Assembly: GCA_015345905.1 (NCBI GenBank)
Contig: JADDTR010000001.1
Span: 744,001 to 808,000 of the forward strand
DNA length: 64,000 nt
Reading direction: 5' to 3'
Source: Aotearoamyces nothofagi
Taxonomy: Eukaryota; Ascomycota; Leotiomycetes; Leotiales; Tympanidaceae
Both the position numbers and the translations under genes were made by a program. Numbering within the stretch: the first letter of the stretch is position 1; each line of letters starts with the position of its first letter. The notes beneath the pieces were generated by a model. It saw only the letters and a program-made list of their open reading frames with translations. It did not search any database and was not told the origin of the DNA. Shown here one piece after another: positions 24,255-35,240 of this stretch.

Positions 24255-24479
24255 TTATCGATATGTATATGCGGCGTATGCCTCCGCAGACGACTTTTCA
24301 GCACCGAAGAGTGGATCAATGGCATCCACGAGGTTAAAGTGAGGGTCGGACTCGAGCGTCGAGCGAACGCCTTGGGCTTTTGGAGGCCGAAGGACACGGG
24401 AGGTCATGTTTTGACATTTACTAAACATGTATAAAGTAAATTGATGAAATGCACAACTGACATACCTTTGACGTGACAT
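24255..24479 (-). CDS. possible 59-residue protein gene
   Basis: Two exons, 24466-24479 and 24255-24420, join in frame into 59 residues starting MSRQSKCQNMTSR and ending AEAYAAYTYR. Support comes from a good GTATGT donor, a 45 bp intron ending in TTTAG, and a reading that looks protein-like (VLRPPKAQGVRSTLESD, FNLVDAIDPLFG). I do not recognise the family. It would be convergent with the C2H2 gene, with only 58 bp between stops, so it could also be antisense 3' sequence without coding function. Confidence 0.4.
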   Translation of the reverse strand: MSRQRYVSCAFHQFTLYMFSKCQNMTSRVLRPPKAQGVRSTLESDPHFNLVDAIDPLFGAEKSSAEAYAAYTYR

Positions 24480-24972
24480 GATGAAAGCCGCTGAAATGGC
24501 AAATCTGTCTCTGCTCCCGGACAATGTTGTGGCCGACAGAATGCAGCTCTAAGTATTGAAACCTCAGCCACTGAAATGAGCCTGGAGAGTGACATAAATT
24601 TTTCGGTCCTGAATCGCAGCATCGAATCTTGATGGCAATCAACGAACTAGGGAATCATAGTACCGTACATATCTCTACCATGAATATGATGCAGCATGGT
24701 TGTAGTAGCCAAAATATGGGTTTTCAGTTGAACCTTGGAAGGAAAGGTGAAAGAGTTTTCTCTGTACAGTAGTTCTGGTCGTTGGCGTAGGGACCACTGT
24801 TTTCCGACGTCATTCGTTTACAGTTCTGTAGATCTTCACGTCTGATTTCCGTGTGCAAGACGCACCACCAACAATCAACCACTAGTATAGATAGGCCTCT
24901 GGCACTTCCTGGGGAATTGATTTCCGCGCCTTGATCCATTCTTTCACGTCTTTTGCAAAGCTCCTCTGCACC
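24480..24972. other. upstream region of the membrane-protein gene
   Basis: About 490 bases without a supported gene; should contain the promoter of the membrane-protein gene and, if real, that of the small minus-strand gene. No distinct motif was found. Confidence 0.4.
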
Positions 24973-26083
24973 ATGCCATCGCGTATCAGGGAAAAGATCT
25001 CGGATAAGACCGAGGCGGTCGTCTATAGGGGCGACGCGCCTCTGCGCGCCTCGAAGCTGCCCGGTCCTCTGCGCTTTCCTCTTGTCGTGATCCTGAGCCT
25101 GACCTCATCGTCGTTGCTATACTCTTTCACTTCGGAATACACAGCCGGCGATCTTGCGAGCGTCTCGCGCTGCCTGAATGACTGGTGGCAGGTGGGCGTG
25201 CTGGTTGCGTGGAGGACGTGAGTTGCGCCGACATCCGCCATTGCTGCGTGATGCTAACTCGAAGCCTGCAGCTTCGAACTTGGTCTTGGATGGTTCGGAA
25301 ACTATGATAGCTATGATCTGGTTGCGCTGAACCTGCTATCACATGGACCACCTGTGAGTAGTGCTCGCGTACACACATATAGTCCTTTCTGATAATACTC
25401 GTCAGCTCTATCTTCTGAATGCCTTCTATAATGTTCAGCCCACCACCATTTTGATCACTCTAGTCATTGATTCCCTTTCGACCTACCTTCCTTTTCGACT
25501 TCTGCGACCCCTGTCGCTCGCACACGCCTCCTCCACATCTAAGCACTCTGTTCGTGTCCCCAATCGCGACATTGTTACAGACCCCTCTGTCCAAATATAT
25601 ACAACTATACTTGCCGCAGCAATCTACAGTGTCACTCTCTACGGTGCATATACTTCCTATCTCCCTGTTGCACTGGTTACCTATTTTGAAAACATCCCAA
25701 GCATCACCGCCGCGCACGATGCAAGCTATGTGACTCTCCTTCCATTGACCCTCACGCTTGGCCTCGCTGCTCGCTCCTTTATCTTCACGCCAGTTGCGGC
25801 GGCCTCTTCATCGCTAGCTGAGGCCAAAAAACGTGCATTTAACCCCGCTACGGCTACATTTTGGGAGGCTGCAGAGCATAAGTTGTGGGGGTACAGTGCA
25901 AGAACTAAAGCAGTGCTCAGTAGAACCGCAACACTGGTTCTTGTTAGTGGGTTTAACACGTTTTTGCAGCTCTTTGTTACAATTGAGGGTGTTGAGGCGC
26001 GAGGTGCACTGGCATATTCGGCTGTTTGGGTTGTTGCAGCCTTGACGACTGGGCTGAGTCTGGGACTGGTTGGAGCGGTGTAA
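24973..26083 (+). CDS. conserved fungal integral membrane protein, function unknown
   Basis: Three exons, 24973-25217, 25272-25353 and 25406-26083, give 334 residues starting MPSRIREKISDK. A basic N-terminus is followed by hydrophobic segments around residues 38-55 (FPLVVILSLTSSSLLYSF), 70-90, 118-140 (TTILITLVIDSLSTYLPF), 180-205, 230-250 and 290-333, so about six membrane spans. The segment LLRPLSLAHASS and the phrase NRDIVTDPSVQ read like conserved landmarks of a Pezizomycotina family I have seen only as hypothetical. The C-terminal repeat of small and hydrophobic residues (TTGLSLGLVGAV) ends at the last span. No enzymatic motif is visible. Confidence 0.87.
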
Positions 26084-26379
26084 GGAATGGATATGATATT
26101 GTAGTGATTTTTATAAGCTGGGAGCGATGGCAGAAGACTTGTGGAGATACAAAGGGCAAATACACTTCTCTCTATTGGTGAAGTTTATGTATAACGCAGA
26201 TACCATGGAAACTCGTAGATGTATCTAGTTCTTTCCCTATTTCTACATAAGCCTGGATCGTTGCAACGCTTCGAGGTTTCCGTTTAGAGGGATTCGCTGT
26301 ACCGGTTTTTTCGAAACCATAGTGTAAGCGGATCAATAATTTCCTTTCGTTCAGCATCATATTTCCCCGGGCCTACAAT

Positions 26380-29023
26380 CTAATCTTTGATCTTTGTCTT
26401 TCGTAACTCGTCTGCAATTTCCTCGGCACCAACACTTCCCGATGACTTAACAACTGGAACGGAAGCACTCTTAGTAGGCCTCCATGGCGTGGTACGGGGA
26501 TCGACCCGGTGACGGGTTGTACTCTGTCCAGGACCCGCGGAGGCCTGGGCAGGTGAAGGAATCGAGACAGGTGGACCTCCGTCACTGCCCTCACCGCCGC
26601 TGCTCCAGCCCTGCTCCTGGTCCCATGCGTTTTCGACGGCTTCTTTGGATGCTCTGTGAATGTTTCACCATGTTAGCCCTTGCTACCTGTTAGAACATGG
26701 TATATGGGTAAGTCTCACTCGGCAATTTTAGCTTTCATCTGCTGCTTCCTCTGCTTCTCATCTTGTTGCTCGAGTAAAGCCTTGACGGCGATGCCAATCA
26801 TTGCCTGGAGCGTATAGACGGCATCATTCCCGGCATTGTGCAGATACCAGCCGGCAATATCGAGGTCCGCAAGGATACTGCCGAGGTTTCTGGGATTCGG
26901 CTCCCGTCGGAAGGCACGGTAAAGGTTGGAGGTATCGACGAGTTCTTGCAGATTGGAGAGGTTTTGGGGATCATAGCCTAAGCGGCGAAGGTAATTGATG
27001 TCTGTCTGGATGTCGTGTCCAACGAGGATGATATTGCGCTTTGCCAAAAATCTGTCAAAATATTGTTAGTCGACGAAGATATGGGAGAGGACCGGAAGAC
27101 TTGCGAGGTATCTTCATTGGTGCTATCGGATGCGTTCCATTGCTGGACGCTGACGGGTGCTGTTGACTCTGCGTTTGGCTTGGAATATGGGTGTTTGAAA
27201 CATTTGGAGACTTCATGCGGGGCATCCTTGATACTGATCCACTCACTGCTTCTACAAAAGATAAGTTTCTGATTTCGCATATGAAGGAGGCCGGCTTACC
27301 CAAACTGGAAGTGGTCAGGGCAGCCTTCGACGAAGTCTTTGTTCTTAAGACGTCCATATTCTTTGACTCTGAAATGACGGCCACGGATTGCTTGCATCCA
27401 GTTCACGCCACGCTCTCCTGGCGCCATTGAGGCGATATCAGCCGTATCTAGGGTAGCAATACCAATTTCGGTGATTATGTTATGATTGTGTTCGAAAGCT
27501 TCAACATCGACGCAGATAAATATGACAGAGTCCTCTTGAGGAAACGGTGCTGGTTTGGCAACATCGACGACTTTCGTGGCTGCTAGTTTGGCCGCAGCAG
27601 CCTTGACGGCCTCATCGTACTCTATCCATTCTTACAAGCACTAAAGTCAGCTTGATACCCATGATAGATAATAATTGCAGAAAAGGAGGTTGGATTTGTG
27701 CTCAAATCAGCGATATCCTTACGAAGTCCTGTGCCTTCCAAAGCACTCGCAATAGCTTCACGGCTGTCACGACGAATTTCCCTGATACCAAGGTAACGCT
27801 GAACGCGCTTAATTGAGCGGTTCCATGATTGTTGTCTGGCGTGGCGTTCAACCCTCTTCTTCTCCTTATTAGCAGTCTTCTTCTGCTTTTCACTCTCAAG
27901 AAGCAGCTGAATCTTTTTCTTAAAAGCTTCGACAGATCTGTCACTTGGCTCTTCTTCCACCTCCTCCTCACTATCAGGTCTATAGCTAAAGGAGGGGATG
28001 GCTTGCTTTAAACCCTCAGCCATCTCACGTTCCGTAGCTTGTCCAATGTATCGAGGACGAGGAGTGCCGTCTTTTGGAAAATTGACGTGAAAGCCTGTGG
28101 CTGCGTCCGGAATTAACAGTTCAATTGATAGCTCCTCCTCGATTGATGCTAGAAAATGGTTGAATTGAGACAGCGGAACTAGTATGATGGCCTTGTTGCT
28201 GAGAGAGCGAGGTGGATATATGTAGAAACTGAGTTTCAAAGAGAGTGATTAGCTCGGAATATTAATAGCAGCTGAATGGATGCTGGAGCAGGAGTATAAG
28301 AGTTCTCGAAACTGGAAGATGGCCTGCTGATTTTGGATTGTGGAACACGAAGGAATAGAGTTTATCAGGTAAGGCGGCGAAGAAACCGAGGACATGGACG
28401 CATACAGAAGATTGGTGTGCATCGAGATTTCATACGTACAAGTCCCAAGCTCGCTCATAGATCTTGCCGTTGGCAAAAAAATCACGGGCAACCTGGAAGA
28501 GCAAGTCAGTTTTCAACAGCCTTTCCGACAAAGGTGATGTAATCCAAGGGTATTCGTTATGAAGAGATCAACTTTGCGCCAAAAGTGAGGTAGAACTAGT
28601 AAACATCCAAACTCAGCATGCCGACTGACCTTGTCGCGATGAGCAGCATCGATGTACTTGTAGGGATACTTTCCAAGAGCCTTGAAGGGACAGAAAGATT
28701 CTCCTTCTGGAGCCAACTCTGCAAATTCAAGCTGGTATTGAGGGAAACGGGGCTTTGTATTGGGAGCTTATGTATTTCTGTTAATACATATACCACCGAG
28801 GGTATGAGATATAGTTACCCTCGAAATTTCTGCTCTGCTGTTGTCGACCGATCCTGCGACCCGTGGTCCTGATCTTCTCTTCGTCGTCTTCATCACTGTT
28901 GAACACCTCAGGTGCAGCCTCTGAGACCATGAATGGTTCGAAGGGCACTGACTTCTTTTCGAAGACGTCTTCTTCACCTAGCAGAGCGCGCAGCCGGTTG
29001 ATTCTATCCTCCGTATCTCCCAT
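26380..29023 (-). CDS. DEDDh 3'-5' exonuclease-like protein (Gfd2/YDR514C type)
   Basis: Eight exons keep frame: 28819-29023, 28630-28766, 28440-28492, 27723-28228, 27300-27630, 27093-27251, 26719-27051 and 26380-26653, giving 665 residues. The C-terminal half carries an RNase-H-fold exonuclease signature: FICVDVEAFEHNHNIITEIG (D and E), VGHDIQTDINYLRRLG (D), and LHNAGNDAVYTLQAM (H and D). Before it lies a lysine/glutamate-rich coiled-coil-like stretch (KKIQLLLESEKQKKTANK) and the middle segment CPFKALGKYPYKYIDAAHRD. The C-terminus after residue 575 is Ser/Pro-rich. Yeast Gfd2 and YDR514C share this domain but are poorly understood; related fungal proteins include the silencing exonuclease QIP. 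The exon-6/exon-7 junction (41 bp intron with weak GTCCTC donor but a good CTAAC branch) is the least certain. Confidence 0.85.
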
Positions 29024-29991
29024 CTTTCTAGATCAAGTGTCCGACAAAGAAAGCGCTGGTTGTCCAGGCCCTGCTCGTTTGAAAGGTGGTTTGTTCGCAT
29101 ACGAGGTTTGCTGCGCTGCATGTATGTACCCGAATTCTCAGTCTTTTTACGGGTAGGAACAACTCGTGCTTAAACGTAACTTCCTTGCGAGGCTAGATGT
29201 ATTTGGTGGAGGCAACTTGGGAAAGAGAACCTGCTGATCACAAGTCGTCTACTTTAGCCTAAACTCTGAATCTTTGATAAGTTATAACTCGTCGGAAGGC
29301 TTTTTCCCCTAAGAGACTAATATGAGGTTAATGGCTCGTATAGGATGAGGTATTGATAGCGAATTTTGGCTCATTTCAGCCGTAGCCCTTCAAACTTTGG
29401 ATGATGATAAAGATGAATTATGCCGAATTAACGAGTTCAGGCCCGGGTTCTAAATCCCCATCACCACGCTACATGTTACACAACAGCTCTCATCTGGAAC
29501 TCTGGATCCAATACTGATGTCTATATCCGTATATCACGTGGGAGGGGTATCACGTGGTAGCGAACATTGAAGCGCGAGTTGTGCCCAGGGAGGAAAATGC
29601 ATTTGTCTTGCTCTATTCTGTACAGTGCTTTGTATGTTGCTTACATGCCCGGCCATCTCGAGCAGAGGCCCTCCCTACAGCAAGGTGCCCATCCATACAT
29701 GCATGTAAGGTACCTTATTGTCCTGCGCTGTAGGATAATTCACGCTAAGCATGGGTTCCTCGGTATAACGTATGGCCGTCGCGTACGGTAAGTAATGCTG
29801 TATACACCTCGCGTCTGAAGCTGGACGGCACCAGGCGCAACATTGATTTTTATCAACTACTGACTGCTGTTGCATATCCTTACGGGAACTCGAAGGTGCG
29901 TCCAAGCCTCCACGGAGAGCATAGGCGGATGGTCTGCATAGGAATCCCCTACCATACTTGATACCACGGCCTCGAGCTGCTTACCGCGACC
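29024..29991. promoter_or_regulatory. divergent promoter region between the exonuclease and ING/PHD genes
   Basis: A 968 bp gap between two genes transcribed away from each other. Two CACGTG boxes lie close together (29535-29540 and 29552-29557, each within ATCACGTGG), a core bound by bHLH factors in fungi. No coding region is seen. Confidence 0.45.
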
Positions 29992-32436
29992 ATGGACCCA
30001 TCTCCCGAGGCGGCTGAGGAAAGGCGCAACGGTGAATTGGCTGTCACCATTCGCTCTATCCGGAGCATGGATGACGGTACAGAGCACCCTTCAGACCCTG
30101 ATGCGCAGGCAACGGTTACCGACTTCCTCGACTTCACCGAGTATCTACCTTCCGACATGATCCGCTCCCTTACTCTTGTTGGCAACCTTGATCAGACTTA
30201 TATCGGAGCTTCGACCCATGTTCACGAGCTCACAAAGACATATGGGGAGCTTCCATCCATCCCGACTAGCAAGCGCCCGAATCCAGCCCAACTTAGAAGC
30301 AATATAGCCCAGAGTCTCAACGATGTAATCAGCGCGCGCACTTTGGCCCAGGCCGAAGCCTACCGCATGGCCGACAACGTGGAACGACACTATAACCGAG
30401 CGAGAAACATTCTTTCGAAGCTGCAGGCAATGGCAGAAACATACCCGCCGTCTAGAGAAGGCTCTCCAATAGCTCGCCAGTCGGCTTCCCCTCAAGCGAC
30501 TCGAGGCCGTAAGATCTCCATACGTCCCAACGATGCTGCTAGGTCAGGGACCAGCGGACCACACATTCACAAACGTCGAGCCCCACGTATCACAGTTCCA
30601 GGAGAAGTCCTTGCGCCATACGAATTCGACTCTGACACCTATGATTCTGGGAGTGATTTAACAGATTCGGACGATGGAATCTTAACGCCCAGGCAAACCC
30701 CAGGAGCTTTTAGCAGCAATGCGACTAGAATAAAAATTAGAGTACCGAAAGCATCTAGGGTCAAAATTCCAAAGCAACCAAGAGGACCTCGCCCGCCAGG
30801 AGTAATGGGCACAAACGTTCATAGTGCAGTCGCTGGAATTTCTACAAGCAATGCTCTGGCTAAACTCAACCCTCCTCCACCAGACGCTGTTGTGGGAAGT
30901 GAACATCAACCATGGTTCCGCTTAACAGACTGGGAGCTTGCTATGCTACGGAAGCGCATGAAGAAGAATGCTGTTTGGAATCCTAGTGACACCATGGTTC
31001 GACGAGAACTTTCCCAGAAAAATCGAGGACACGATGCATACATCCAAGCCAAAAAGGATGCCGAACATTACGGGAAGCCATTCATACCTGTATCCTCGAC
31101 CGAGTACGGAAGTCAAAATTTCCCCGAGGGTGAAGATATTATTGATGGGTTGGGAGCCGACAATGTCCAACTCAGCAATCGTGGCATGAAGCTTAATGTC
31201 CAGAAGAAGTTGAAGAGAGAAGCCCTCAATAAGCAAAAGGAAGAAGAAGCTGCAGAGGAGGCCGAGAAGTCCGCACGCAAAATGGCAGTAGCCGCTGAAG
31301 TTATGAAAGGGCTCTTCGCCAAGCCGACTCTAAAGACTACAGATACTGGAAATGAAAGGCCTCCAGAAACACCCGCCAGGACTCATGGCAGAACTCCGGC
31401 CCGGAAGCGCAAGAGAGAATCAACTGGCGACACTGATACCACGAAGACTGATGGGGACGTTACTGTACCAGCAATCAAGCCCCCGAAAAGATCAAAGACA
31501 GAAACGCCTGTTCCTCCACCCCGATCATCTACTGGTCCTCATATCAACACTGCACAAATGTCAGCAAAATCAAGGGCCACGGCCGAATTGTCACCTGCGG
31601 CAGATTCTACACAAGGCTCTACTGGAACATCAGTTGCCACAGTTACAACTACATCGAGTATCCCACTCAAAGTATCTTCTCCAAAGAAGTCTTCCACACC
31701 GATCTTGCCACCTACAAAGGAATCGAGGAAGGATCCAAAAAAGGAGGTAAAAAAACCTATACCTCTGGCGCCAATTGACCTCCTTCCTTCTGCTACGACA
31801 CGCCAGCGCGCATCGGCTGCACCAACTCTTATGCGTGAAATCCCATCACCTCGAAGACCTAATTCGCGTGGGAAGGCTGTAAGTCTTGAGCCTATTACTA
31901 GTGTTGGCAAAGATAGACCCCGTCGCGCTAGCACTGTGCACAATACCCCTGCGCCAGAAGCGCTCCTAGCTCGTCCGTCGAGTAGACGAGCCAAGCGGCC
32001 TGCTCCTGGTCCAATTACTACCGGTCTAGAAGGTTCTGCGGCTGTTAGTTTTGGCAAACGTAGTGCCGCTCCTCGCAAAAAAGCTGGGCCAAAGAAACAG
32101 CAGAAAGAAGGAGGAAGGGAAGTATCAGAGATATGGGACGAAGTAGATGACGAAGGCAACGTTATTGATCCAAATGAGGCGCGCTATTGTCTTTGTAATC
32201 GTGTGAGCTTTGGTGTCATGATTTGTTGCGAGAATGTAGATGTAGGTTCTCAAGAGTCTCTTTTAACGACCGCAAGGCTAACTTTGGAACAGTGCGAAAA
32301 GGAGTGGTTTCATCTGGAGTGTGTTGGTCTCACAGCTATCCCGCCCCGCACTACAAAATGGTACTGTCCAGACTGCCGGATCACGCTTGGTATCGGCGAG
32401 AAAGGAGAAGTCACAGCTAGGGGAAAGAAGAAGTGA
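29992..32436 (+). CDS. ING-family PHD-finger chromatin protein
   Basis: Nuclear histone-mark reader expected in a histone acetyltransferase or deacetylase complex (Yng2/Pho23/Png relatives). The N-terminal ING domain spans about residues 38-155 ([16 protein letters not shown], then [14 protein letters not shown] and a helical [16 protein letters not shown]). A long Ser/Pro/Lys-rich disordered middle follows, with a conserved patch near residue 300 ([19 protein letters not shown]). The PHD finger closes the protein: [19 protein letters not shown] joined to [13 protein letters not shown] and WYCPDC, giving the C4-H-C3 ligands. The frame 29992-32436 is open throughout, but bases 32242-32292 are a 51 bp intron (GTAGGT...CAG, with GGCTAACT as branch point) without stops; removing it gives 797 residues and restores the normal spacing of the finger. 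The long middle is larger than in yeast Yng2. Confidence 0.93.
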   Translation: MDPSPEAAEERRNGELAVTIRSIRSMDDGTEHPSDPDAQATVTDFLDFTEYLPSDMIRSLTLVGNLDQTYIGASTHVHELTKTYGELPSIPTSKRPNPAQLRSNIAQSLNDVISARTLAQAEAYRMADNVERHYNRARNILSKLQAMAETYPPSREGSPIARQSASPQATRGRKISIRPNDAARSGTSGPHIHKRRAPRITVPGEVLAPYEFDSDTYDSGSDLTDSDDGILTPRQTPGAFSSNATRIKIRVPKASRVKIPKQPRGPRPPGVMGTNVHSAVAGISTSNALAKLNPPPPDAVVGSEHQPWFRLTDWELAMLRKRMKKNAVWNPSDTMVRRELSQKNRGHDAYIQAKKDAEHYGKPFIPVSSTEYGSQNFPEGEDIIDGLGADNVQLSNRGMKLNVQKKLKREALNKQKEEEAAEEAEKSARKMAVAAEVMKGLFAKPTLKTTDTGNERPPETPARTHGRTPARKRKRESTGDTDTTKTDGDVTVPAIKPPKRSKTETPVPPPRSSTGPHINTAQMSAKSRATAELSPAADSTQGSTGTSVATVTTTSSIPLKVSSPKKSSTPILPPTKESRKDPKKEVKKPIPLAPIDLLPSATTRQRASAAPTLMREIPSPRRPNSRGKAVSLEPITSVGKDRPRRASTVHNTPAPEALLARPSSRRAKRPAPGPITTGLEGSAAVSFGKRSAAPRKKAGPKKQQKEGGREVSEIWDEVDDEGNVIDPNEARYCLCNRVSFGVMICCENVDVGSQESLLTTARLTLEQCEKEWFHLECVGLTAIPPRTTKWYCPDCRITLGIGEKGEVTARGKKK

Positions 32437-32991
32437 CGAGATATTTCTGTCGGTCATTATGATTCACGGGACTTAATAAATGACTGCTATCGGCCATGGT
32501 GTCTTCAGCTAGGGTTAGTGGCGTTATGTAAGGAAGTGTAGAATAGTATATGATTATATGAGTATTGCATTCAAGCAAGCTTGGCTCTAGGTAGCATTTT
32601 AACTGGGACTTTAGCCACATGTTTCAATATGTTGCGGGCTGTCTTTTAGCGAGTACCTCGATATGAGGCGTCGTGAGATTTCAATGATAATACTCGGCAC
32701 GTCGACGTCCAAACCATCTTTTGTCTGTGAGCCGTAATAACCATAGGAACCTATGAAACTGGCCAGTGCATTCGATTAACCCCGCCGAACTCATAAAAAA
32801 TCGGGTATAATAGAGTACGCAATTCAGAGTATACTCCACGTGACCATGCCGCCGAATGTATGCTCGCTAGCTACCTAGATCTCCTAACCATGCCGTCAAT
32901 ATATACCCAGCACTTCAACTCGCATAATTTTTTCTACCCGAGCACATGAATTGAACAGCTAGCGCAAGGCAGACTCTTGCACGCGACCAGA
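32437..32991. other. spacer before the SnoaL-like gene
   Basis: About 555 bases, AT-rich, holding the 3' end of the PHD gene and the promoter of the SnoaL-like gene. A CCACGTGACC box lies near 32837-32846. No gene is seen. Confidence 0.4.
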
Positions 32992-33704
32992 ATGACGCAT
33001 TCATACAAATCCGCCTATCCGGCGAGCGTGCCGGTCGACGACGACATCGTCCGGTTCTTCGAGACCTTCTACGAGATCTCGGACAGCCCGAGCGATCACG
33101 AGCGGTACGCCGGATGCTTCACCGAGGACGCAACTTTTGTCATGGCTTCTAGAGTCAGCAGGGGCCACGATGGTAGGTAGGGAACTCTCCTGCGTCGTTT
33201 CCGATAGTCCGTCTTCCCGTTTGGACCCCCCCCCCCCCCTCCCCGGCCGGAACTACCTGGGAGGATTCTTCCTTTCTCCTCGCGGGTGGGGGGGATCCAG
33301 TTGATCCGAGAACCTTTCCTGAGCTTCCAATCCGGTCTGCGGCTCTGGATGGGCCGGCTTGTCCCTGGCTTGGCGGCACGGCGCTGACAAGCGCGCAGGG
33401 ATCCTAGAGACGCGCAGAGGCATGTGGGACGGGGTGAAGTCGCGCCTCCATACGCCAGTCAAGGTCTTCCCCTTCGGGCCCGGCGCTAAGGAGGTGATGC
33501 TCTACGGCACAGTGGCGTTTGAGCTGGAAGACGGCAGGAAGGGCCCGGTGGAATGGTCTGCGAGGGCAGAGCTGGTCAGGGAGTCGGACGGCTACAAGCT
33601 AGCGTACTATCAGGTCTACTTGGTGAGTGAAGTGTCCCGGGCTCGAAAATAGATCGGCCTGCTTATTGTTTCAGGACCCTACGGCAGTGCAGAGAGCAAA
33701 GTAG
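32992..33704 (+). CDS. SnoaL/NTF2-like small protein
   Basis: Three exons, 32992-33172, 33399-33622 and 33675-33704, give 144 residues starting MTHSYKSAYPASVP. The fold assignment comes from the pattern DIVRFFETFYEISDS, HERYAGCFTEDATFVMAS, ILETRRGMWDGVKSRLH, a beta-rich end with EVMLYGTVAFELEDG and KLAYYQVYL: a cone-shaped barrel with an N-terminal helix. Members are polyketide cyclases, isomerases or orphan ligand-binding proteins; I cannot assign a substrate. Codon third positions are strongly G/C compared with the PHD gene just upstream, which may indicate different origin or strong expression. Intron 1 (33173-33398) is 226 bp and contains a run of 14 C. The last exon encodes only nine residues and is the least certain part. 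Confidence 0.8.
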
Positions 33705-33856
33705 TTATTTGGGCATGGGATGGGTAGTCACAGTCATGGTCGAAACAAAAAACACACGATTATGGCTGTAATGAGTGTTCAGGTAGTTTCATAGTTAAGC
33801 GTAGAGCTACTCTGGAACTGTATACCTATAAATAGGCCCGTGAGAGTATGCCATCT

Positions 33857-35240
33857 TTAATTCTTGATTGTGAGATCCGTATATACAGGTCGATGGTCGC
33901 TGAAAAGTTAGCTAGAAGAGAATTTAGCAGTCTTCCCGATATGCTTACCTGTGATAGATGCCATTGTCATAGAGATTGTTTCCTCTAAAATATGACTCGG
34001 CGGACCTATATTTCATCAGAACACATTCATCAAGGCATCCTAGCTACCTCACCATCCGCCGTTTGATCCACCAAAGATAAAGTCAATTCTAGAAAAGTTA
34101 GAAGAGTCCTCGACATGCTTGAAGCCCGTGAAAGTGGCAAAGTTCCCGCTCCGGGCCTGAGGAGGAGTAGCAACAAGGACATCGTCGAGAACGAAGTCGA
34201 TATCCTCCGCCTTGGCCCAGCTGTACTTTTCGGTGAAAGCGGGAGCCAATGCTACAGGAGGCAGTTGGCCTGTGGCAATCAAGTAAGCGCCGTAGGCAGT
34301 TCCAGTAGCAGGAGAGTTAAAGTCTCCGGTGACAAAGACTGGACGGGCCGTCTTGATGGCTTCATATTTGGCCCTGTGGAGGATCAGAGAAGCACCCAGT
34401 CTACGTTGGTCGTCGGATTGTTCATCGAGGTGGGTATTCAGGACAGTAAATATCCCAGCGTCGGATTTGAACTGGGCTCGGATGCATGATCGAAACGAGC
34501 CGGCTCCAGGGTACTGCGGTCCTGTCAGCGCCTATTTTTGTCTCAAGTGCAGCTGGCTGCAATGTCTGGTAGCTCTTTTCAGACAATTATGATGACTTCT
34601 AGCCCATCCGTGGCCTATGATTGCAATGGGGTGATATACTTTGGAAGGTGTTAATGGCGTGTCCGAGAGCCAAAATGTATCGGAAGAAAGCACTTGAACG
34701 ACATTTCTACTTTTGAATTAGATGGCGTCATGTAGAGCAAGTTAGGAACTGAATCACTTTCGATAGAAGATAGCTGAGTATTCTCCGGCTTTCTCTCCAT
34801 CATCTCGGCCACAGCCGATATGGCCCCATGCATCTCCAAGTAATTCCTGTAGGTCATCTATTTGACGCTTCAGAGCTTCCTGGAGACCTTTATTTGGTGA
34901 TTAGAGATCATATGCACAATTGGACAGGGGACCAACCAAGGATATCAGCTCTGGGAAACAAAATATCGTTGGCGATTCCGATGCGTCTGGTACTCCATGG
35001 CCGTTCCTCCGTGCCATTGTAGAACGACGAGGGAGTATCTGGCAGGCCTTTAGGCAACGAAGCAATCGTTTGCTGGACAGTAATATTGTCCGGCTTAGAA
35101 TCATAGCGGAAGTTGTATGTCATCAGGCGGATGGTTAGTTCTGCAGATGGAGAGTCATGCTGGGTCCATGACAAGAACGGGAATACAGAGGCCAGTCTCG
35201 AAGCCATGGTGATATTGGCTAGAGAATAAGTAAGCTTCAT
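33857..35240 (-). CDS. endonuclease/exonuclease/phosphatase (EEP) fold hydrolase
   Basis: Six exons keep frame: 34937-35240, 34758-34887, 34640-34706, 34053-34513, 33949-34005 and 33857-33899, giving 353 residues. All catalytic landmarks of the DNase-I-like EEP fold are present: MTYNFRYDS (metal-site Asn), GLQEALKRQ (Glu), VTGDFNSPATG (Asp/Asn pair) and the final SDHRPVYTDL (Asp-His). WSTRRIGIANDIL is the usual conserved helix. There is no clear signal peptide, so it is probably intracellular. A second ATG with better context (CACCATGG, 35207) would shorten the N-terminus by 11 residues. Substrate could be a nucleic acid, phosphoinositide or sphingolipid; family membership does not decide it. 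The sequence DTFWLSDTPLTPSK joined to YPGAGSF fixes intron 3. Confidence 0.88.
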
